Shown piece after piece: positions 59,244 through 64,000 of a stretch of DNA of 64,000 bases. Below the pieces are notes generated by a model. That model was given only the letters and a program-made list of their open reading frames with translations. It was not told the DNA's origin and ran no database searches. The position numbers were made by a program, and so were the translations under genes. Positions within the stretch are counted from its first letter, which is position 1; each line of letters begins with the position of its first letter. This DNA comes from Bradyrhizobium sp. CCBAU 53338 (lineage in GTDB: Bacteria; Pseudomonadota; Alphaproteobacteria; Rhizobiales; Xanthobacteraceae), in NCBI RefSeq assembly GCF_015291665.1, contig NZ_CP030048.1:7041501-7105500 (forward strand), given 5' to 3'.

Positions 59244-60383
59244 TCAATACCCCCGCGCCCGCGCGAGCTGCTCGGTGTGGTAGTTGGCGTCGCCGAACAG
59301 CTCCTCGCACACGCGTGCGCGCTTCATGAAGAAGCCGATGTCGAACTGGTCGGTCATTCCCATGCCGCCATGCATCTGCACGCCTTCCTGCACCGCGCGG
59401 GTGGCGGTGGTGCCGGCGCGGGCCTTGGCGACTGCGACGCTTGAAGCAGCCTTGGCGACGTCGGCATCCAGCGCCTGCAGCGCCTTCATGGTGGCGGCGC
59501 GGGTGATCTCGATGTCGACATAGAGCTCGGCCGCGCGGTGCTGCAGCGCCTGGAATTCGCCGATCAGCTTGCCGAACTGTTTTCTGTTCTTGAGGTACTC
59601 GACGGTGCGGTTGAAGACCTCGTCGCTGAGGCCCACCATTTCGGCGGCGATCGCGCCGCGGCCGATGTCGAGCACGCCGTCGAGCAAAGCGGCGCCCTGG
59701 TCGACCTCGCCGAGCACGCTGTCGGCATTGACCTCGACGTTCGCAAGCTCGATCCGCGCCGCATTGTGCGCGTCGACCATGACGGTGCGCTCGATCGCAA
59801 CGCCCCTGGCCTTGGGATCGACCAGGAACAGCGTCAGCCCGTCGCGCCCACCGGCGGAGCCAGCCGTGCGCGCGGCGACGATGAAGAGATCGGCGACATG
59901 GCCGTCGACGACCAGCGCCTTGGCGCCCGACAGCTTGAAACCATTGCCGGCGCGCACGGCCTGCAAATTGGTCTGGAGCGGACGATGCTTTGCGCCCTCG
60001 TCCACCGCGAGCGTTGCGAGCAGCGAGCCGTTGGAGATCTTCGGCAGGTATTCCGCCTTCTGCGCGGCATTGCCGCCGCGGTTCAGCGCCGAGGCCGCGA
60101 CCACGGAGGTGGCGAGAAACGGCGACGGCATCAAGGTGCGGCCGATCTCCTCCATGACGACACCGGCCTCCATGAAGCCGAGGCCGCTGCCGCCGAACTC
60201 TTCCGGCACCAGGAGGCCGGCAAAGCCCATCTCGGCGAAGGAGTGCCACAGCTCCTTGGAGAAGCCGGTGGGATCCTTGCTATCGCGCAAGCTGCGCAGG
60301 TGCGACACCGGCGCCTTGTCGCTGATCAGCCCGCGCGCGCTGTCGCGGAGCATCGATTGTTCTTCGGTGAGGACGAGAGCCAT
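59244..60383 (-). CDS. acyl-CoA dehydrogenase family protein
   Basis: A 379-residue flavin enzyme of fatty or aryl acyl-CoA oxidation. Family parts visible are EEFGGSGLGFMEAGVVMEEI, the middle beta domain with FLVDPKARGV, and the C-terminal helix NRKQFGKLIGEFQALQH and MHGGMGMTDQFDIG. The start MALVLTEEQSM at 60383 is chosen; upstream in-frame codons are within a repeat. It pairs with the acyl-CoA dehydrogenase upstream; such pairs can form heteromers. Confidence 0.87.
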   Translation of the reverse strand: MALVLTEEQSMLRDSARGLISDKAPVSHLRSLRDSKDPTGFSKELWHSFAEMGFAGLLVPEEFGGSGLGFMEAGVVMEEIGRTLMPSPFLATSVVAASALNRGGNAAQKAEYLPKISNGSLLATLAVDEGAKHRPLQTNLQAVRAGNGFKLSGAKALVVDGHVADLFIVAARTAGSAGGRDGLTLFLVDPKARGVAIERTVMVDAHNAARIELANVEVNADSVLGEVDQGAALLDGVLDIGRGAIAAEMVGLSDEVFNRTVEYLKNRKQFGKLIGEFQALQHRAAELYVDIEITRAATMKALQALDADVAKAASSVAVAKARAGTTATRAVQEGVQMHGGMGMTDQFDIGFFMKRARVCEELFGDANYHTEQLARARGY

Positions 60384-60417
60384 GTGCGTGTTTCCGATTC
60401 GAAATCCAATTGTCTTC

Positions 60418-60516
60418 GTCAGTCCGGGATGGCCCGAAGGGGCAGGCCCGGAATCCATAACCACGATCGGGATCATGGATTCCGGGCTCGCGACTACGTC
60501 GCGCCCCGGAATGACG
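60418..60516. repeat. palindromic intergenic repeat, CATTCCGG type (third copy)
   Basis: Begins CGTCAGTCCGGG and ends CCCCGGAATGACG; CCCGGAATCCAT faces ATGGATTCCGGG inside. It separates the two acyl-CoA dehydrogenase genes. Confidence 0.7.
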
Positions 60517-60533
60517 TGGTGAGAGAGGTCGGC

Positions 60534-61733
60534 TCACGCCCCCGGCAGATCCAGGATGCGCTTGGCGACGATGCCGAGCATCACCTCCGTCGTACCGCCC
60601 TCGATCGAGTTGGCCTTGGTGCGCAGCCAGGCGCGCGGGCGGGCGCCCTGCCGCGAGCGCTCGCTCTCCCACTCCAGCGCATCGACGCCGCCGGCCGACA
60701 TCAGGATTTCATAGCGGCGCTTGTTGAGTTCGGTGCCGTAATATTTCATCGCCGACGAGAACGCCGGATGCGCCTGACCTGCCTTGGCGAGATCGACCGC
60801 GCGCTCGGCGCAGGCCGCAAGCGCGGCCTCGTCGACGTCGAAGCTCGCGATCTGGCCGCGCAGCATGGAATCGTCGAGCCTGCCCTGTGCATCCGAGCCG
60901 ACCGAGTCGGCCGCGATCTGGCCGAGCGGACGGCCGACGCCGCGCTCGCCCATGCCCGAGATCATTGCGCGCTCGTGCTGAAGCAGATACTTTGCGACGT
61001 CCCAGCCGCGGTTGACGGTGCCGACCACGTGCGATTTCGGCACGCGGACGCCGTCGAAGAAGGTCTCGCAGAATGGCGAATAGCCCGAGATCAGCAGGAT
61101 CGGCTTGGTCGTCACGCCCTTCGAGGTCATGTCGAACAAAATGAAGCTGATGCCGTCGTGCTTCTTCGCCGCGGGATCGGTGCGGACGAGGCAGAAGATC
61201 CAGTCGGCGTAGTTGGCGTAGGACGTCCAGATCTTCGACCCCGTGATGACGAATTCGTCGCCATCGCTCTCGGCGCGGGTCTGCAGCGAGGCGAGATCGG
61301 AGCCGGCGTTCGGCTCGGAATAGCCCTGGCACCAGCGGATCAGGCCCGCTGCGATTTTCGGCAGATGCTCCTTCTTCTGTGCCTCGTTGCCGTACTTCAG
61401 CAACGCCGGTCCGAGCATCCAGATGCCGAAGCTCGACAGCGGCGGGCGCGCGCCCATCCTGGCCATCTCGGAACGCAGCACCTTGTGCTCGGCGGCGCTG
61501 AGGCCGCCGCCGCCGTATTCCCTCGGCCAGTCAGGCACGGTCCAGCCCTTGTCGCGCATGCGCTCGAACCAGATGCGCTGCGGCTCGGACGAGAATTTTG
61601 CATTACGTCCGCCCCAGAACACATCCGTGTCAGCGGTCGCGGGCTTGCGCATCTCCGGCGGGCAGTTCGCTTCCAGCCAAGCGCGTGTCTCGACGCGAAA
61701 TTGTTCGAGTTCGGCGGTTTCAGTCTCGCTCAT
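60534..61733 (-). CDS. acyl-CoA dehydrogenase family protein (FadE-like)
   Basis: A 399-residue acyl-CoA dehydrogenase. It has CQGYSEPNAGSDLASLQTRA, a FAD/substrate segment, and the ending GGTTEVMLGIVAKRILDLPG. It is the first of two such genes on this strand. The ATG at 61733 (MSETETAELEQF) has GGAAGCG upstream. The substrate is unknown. The neighbours at 61.9-63.0 kb have roles related to aromatic or acyl metabolism. Confidence 0.87.
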   Translation of the reverse strand: MSETETAELEQFRVETRAWLEANCPPEMRKPATADTDVFWGGRNAKFSSEPQRIWFERMRDKGWTVPDWPREYGGGGLSAAEHKVLRSEMARMGARPPLSSFGIWMLGPALLKYGNEAQKKEHLPKIAAGLIRWCQGYSEPNAGSDLASLQTRAESDGDEFVITGSKIWTSYANYADWIFCLVRTDPAAKKHDGISFILFDMTSKGVTTKPILLISGYSPFCETFFDGVRVPKSHVVGTVNRGWDVAKYLLQHERAMISGMGERGVGRPLGQIAADSVGSDAQGRLDDSMLRGQIASFDVDEAALAACAERAVDLAKAGQAHPAFSSAMKYYGTELNKRRYEILMSAGGVDALEWESERSRQGARPRAWLRTKANSIEGGTTEVMLGIVAKRILDLPGA

Positions 61734-61869
61734 GATCGCTTCCATCAATCACATCAGATTTGTTGGACACGACTCTGGGCCAAGCCCTCGCGGAATTCAA
61801 CCACTTCCGTGGCGCGTTGTCGGCTATAGTCGTGGCGCGATGGTGCTTGAAAACAAAGAGGAAACGCGA

Positions 61870-62415
61870 ATGCGCCTGAAACTTCTTTCGCCTGGCGAAA
61901 TGAACGAGAGTCAGCGGCAGACCTATGACGAGTCGATCGCCGGCAAACGCGGCAAGCCGCCGGCGCCGATGATGGCCTGGCTCAACAGCCCCGACATGGC
62001 CCGTCACGCCACGCGGCTCGGCGAAGTGCTGCGCTACGACACGATCTTTCCGGCAAAGCTGTCGGAGATCGCGATCCTGGTGACGGCGCGGCACTGGACC
62101 GCGCATTACGAGTGGTATGCGCATAAGCGCCTCGCGCTCGCGGGCGGGATGAAGGTGGAGATCATCGACGCCATCCGCGATCGCCGCACGCCCGAGTTCG
62201 ACGATCCCAAGGGGAAGATGATCTACGACCTCGCAAAGTCGCTGCATGAGGGCCACGGCGTCGAGAAGGGTCTCTACGATGAGGCAGTGAAGCTGCTCAG
62301 CGAGCGCGGCGTCGTCGAGGTGATCGGCCTGTGCGGCTACTACACGATGGTGTCGATGACGCTGAACACATTTGAATTCGAGCTGCCGGAGGGCGAGGTG
62401 CCGGAGCTTTCATAG
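61870..62415 (+). CDS. carboxymuconolactone decarboxylase family protein
   Basis: A 181-residue AhpD/CMD-fold protein. The central motif is TARHWTAHYEWYAHKRLAL, with histidines in place of the CxxC pair of AhpD, so it is of the decarboxylase-like branch. The ATG at 61870 has GAGGA seven bases upstream; an in-frame ATG at 61840 has no such site. It is divergent from the acyl-CoA dehydrogenase gene and 90 bp before a VOC protein. Exact activity unknown. Confidence 0.8.
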   Translation: MRLKLLSPGEMNESQRQTYDESIAGKRGKPPAPMMAWLNSPDMARHATRLGEVLRYDTIFPAKLSEIAILVTARHWTAHYEWYAHKRLALAGGMKVEIIDAIRDRRTPEFDDPKGKMIYDLAKSLHEGHGVEKGLYDEAVKLLSERGVVEVIGLCGYYTMVSMTLNTFEFELPEGEVPELS

Positions 62416-62505
62416 CTTCGCATCCGGAAACGCTGGGTTTCGGGACCAGGCAGTAGCGCTGTCCCGATGCCCGGATTATCTGGAGTTCAGACATGGAGCA
62501 GCCAC

Positions 62506-63000
62506 ATGCCGCAATCATCACCCGTCGCCGCAGGCACCAGGATCGGCCACGTTCACCTCAAGGTCGCCGATCTCGATCGCGCGCTCGGCTTCTATTGCGG
62601 CGTGCTCGGATTCGAGCTGATGCAGCGCATGGGCTCCGGTGCGGCCTTCATCTCGGCGGGCGGCTATCATCACCACATCGGGCTCAACACCTGGGATAGC
62701 AAGGGCGGCTCGCCGCCGCCGCCCGGCACGACCGGGCTGTTTCACACCGCGATCCTCTATCCGACGCGCCCGACGCTGGCGGATGCGTTGCACCGGGTGT
62801 TGTCGGCAGGCATCGCGCTGGATGGTGCCAGCGACCACGGCGTGTCCGAGGCGCTGTATCTGCGCGATCCGGATCAGAACGGCGTGGAGCTATATTGGGA
62901 CAGGCCGCGCGAGCAGTGGCCGGTCGGGCCGGATGGGAAGCTCACGATGTTCACGAAGCGGCTGGACGTGGAGGCGTTGCTGAGGCAGCGGGAGATTTAG
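62506..63000 (+). CDS. VOC-family protein (catechol 2,3-dioxygenase/glyoxalase-like)
   Basis: A 164-residue vicinal-oxygen-chelate protein. Likely metal ligands are the His in GHVHLKVAD, the His cluster YHHHIGLNTW, and the Glu in NGVELYWD. It is short for an extradiol dioxygenase and may be a lyase or a catechol-2,3-dioxygenase-like protein. The start at 62506 has GGAG close upstream. Confidence 0.82.
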   Translation: MPQSSPVAAGTRIGHVHLKVADLDRALGFYCGVLGFELMQRMGSGAAFISAGGYHHHIGLNTWDSKGGSPPPPGTTGLFHTAILYPTRPTLADALHRVLSAGIALDGASDHGVSEALYLRDPDQNGVELYWDRPREQWPVGPDGKLTMFTKRLDVEALLRQREI

Positions 63001-63016
63001 GCTCCGCTCTCTCCGC

Positions 63017-63069
63017 GTCATTGCGAGGCAGACTGGATTGCTTCGTCGCGAGGGCTCCTCGCAATGACG
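63017..63069. repeat. palindromic intergenic repeat, GTCATTGCGAG type (short copy)
   Basis: A 53-bp shortened copy: GTCATTGCGAGG at the left and CCTCGCAATGACG at the right, with only one inner TGGATTGCTTC arm. It lies between convergent genes. Confidence 0.7.
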
Positions 63070-63095
63070 GAGCGTATCGAAACGCCGTCGCGCCC

Positions 63096-64000
63096 CTATG
63101 CCGTCTTCGCTCGCGACTTCCCCCGCACCATGATCAACGCCGCCGCCAGCACCTCCAACGCGATGCACAGGTAGAACGGCAGCGCGTATCCGCCGGACCA
63201 ATCGCGCAAGAAGCCGACGACGCCGGGGCCGAATGCGTAGGTCACCTGGTTGATCGCGGTATTCAGGCTGATCAGCACGCCAAAGGAGGCCGAGTCGAAC
63301 TCCTGCTGCACGATCAGCGACGGCAAGGTGATGAGGTTGCCGACGGAGAAGCCGAACACCGCGCAGGCCGCGATCAGCACGTAATCATTGTGCAGATTGA
63401 TCACGACGCACAGCGCGGCCGCCTGGCTGAGGAACGACAGCGCCGAGGCCAGCCGCTGGTTGAGGCGATCGATCACCGTCGAGAACAGCACGCGGCCGAT
63501 CACCGCCATCGCGGTCAGCACCGCGACCGCCACGGCGGCACGCTCGCGCCCGATCACGGGATCGAGGAACGAGATCAGGTGCACGATGAAGCCGACCTGC
63601 GCGAACAGCACCAGCGCGAAGGCAATCGTCACGGTGAGGAAGCCGACATCGCGTAGCGCCCAGGCACGGATCTGTGCCGAGGATTGCGGCTTCGCCTTGG
63701 CCGACGCGTGCCAGCCGTGAAGATCGGGCGGCCGGCCGACGACCAGCAGGATCACCGGCACGAGCAGCACCAGCATGGCGCTCGCGGCCGCATACATCGC
63801 GCCGGCAAAGCCGGCATGGCTGATCAGCGTCACCAATAGCGGCACACCGACGATGCCGCCAAAGCTGGCGCCGTTCAGCGCCAGGCTGATCGCCATGCCG
63901 CGCTTGTGGTCGAACCACAGGCTGATCGTGTTGGTGATCATGGCCAGACTCGTGCCGGCCCAGCCGAAGGCGAGCACGGCATCGGCCAGATAAAGCTGCC
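63096..64000 (-). CDS. MFS transporter, C-terminal part (cut by window edge)
   Basis: At least 301 residues of a major facilitator transporter; the start is beyond the window. About nine hydrophobic helices are seen, with the loop DHKRGMAISLALNGASFGGI, which is common in monocarboxylate or oxalate/formate-type members. The end (MVRGKSRAKTA) is complete. The substrate is unknown. Confidence 0.85.
   Translation of the reverse strand, partial: QLYLADAVLAFGWAGTSLAMITNTISLWFDHKRGMAISLALNGASFGGIVGVPLLVTLISHAGFAGAMYAAASAMLVLLVPVILLVVGRPPDLHGWHASAKAKPQSSAQIRAWALRDVGFLTVTIAFALVLFAQVGFIVHLISFLDPVIGRERAAVAVAVLTAMAVIGRVLFSTVIDRLNQRLASALSFLSQAAALCVVINLHNDYVLIAACAVFGFSVGNLITLPSLIVQQEFDSASFGVLISLNTAINQVTYAFGPGVVGFLRDWSGGYALPFYLCIALEVLAAALIMVRGKSRAKTA

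Overview
This window is GC-rich chromosomal DNA that looks like Bradyrhizobium or a close relative (Alphaproteobacteria, Nitrobacteraceae). The evidence is a BoxR/benzoate-CoA ligase pair, a BraI/RpaI-like LuxI-LuxR pair, a P450 that resembles the CYP199A family of Rhodopseudomonas, many branched-chain-amino-acid-type (HAAT) ABC transporters for aromatic acids, and several families of palindromic intergenic repeats of the kind common in Bradyrhizobium. No rRNA, tRNA, CRISPR, phage or insertion sequence was found. The content is mostly catabolic and regulatory.

Layout. 0-3.7 kb: end of a benzoate (box) region, with a partial alpha/beta hydrolase, bclA, the divergent boxR, a truncated hemoglobin and a PRC-barrel protein. 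3.8-8.3 kb: an IclR regulator divergent from a Rieske ring-hydroxylating oxygenase and a glutamine-synthetase-like ligase, then a small secreted protein. 8.4-11.7 kb: a livHMGF-type transporter on the minus strand. 12.0-14.1 kb: LuxR, a lux-box-like palindrome and LuxI, with two small genes. 14.3-23.9 kb: a LysR regulator followed by an operon for quinate/shikimate uptake and conversion to protocatechuate (shikimate dehydrogenase, five-gene HAAT transporter, Gfo/Idh dehydrogenase, dehydroshikimate dehydratase fused to an HPPD-like domain). 24-26.7 kb: an orphan HAAT binding protein and a type II NADH dehydrogenase.

26.8-33.3 kb: hydroxycinnamate and para-substituted benzoate metabolism. It holds a CYP199A-like P450 with a divergent MarR, a tannase/feruloyl esterase, and a feruloyl-CoA synthase with a divergent MarR. 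33.5-43.7 kb: allophanate hydrolase and an AtzG-AtzE-AtzH set with a GntR regulator and a peptide-type ABC transporter; this resembles the late steps of cyanuric acid degradation without the ring-opening enzyme. 43.9-46.3 kb: a protealysin-like M4 protease, its probable emfourin inhibitor and a phosphotransferase-like protein with an altered catalytic loop. 46.5-53.6 kb: an orphan sugar-type binding protein, then an orphan TRAP binding protein in an operon with two histidine kinases and a response regulator. 53.9-59.1 kb: ECF sigma factor, CcdA and thioredoxin pair, a membrane protein, an L,D-transpeptidase behind an FNR/FixK-like box, and an amino-acid binding protein. 59.2-64 kb: two acyl-CoA dehydrogenases, a carboxymuconolactone-decarboxylase-family protein, a VOC protein and a truncated MFS transporter.

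The genes fit a soil bacterium that lives on plant-derived aromatics: several modules converge on benzoyl-CoA or protocatechuate, each with its own regulator and often its own transporter. The observations most worth following are the Rieske plus glutamine-synthetase-like pair, the AtzGEH/AtzF transporter cluster, the TRAP-binding-protein phosphorelay, the protease-inhibitor-kinase set, and a palindromic repeat translated in frame inside an ABC ATPase.
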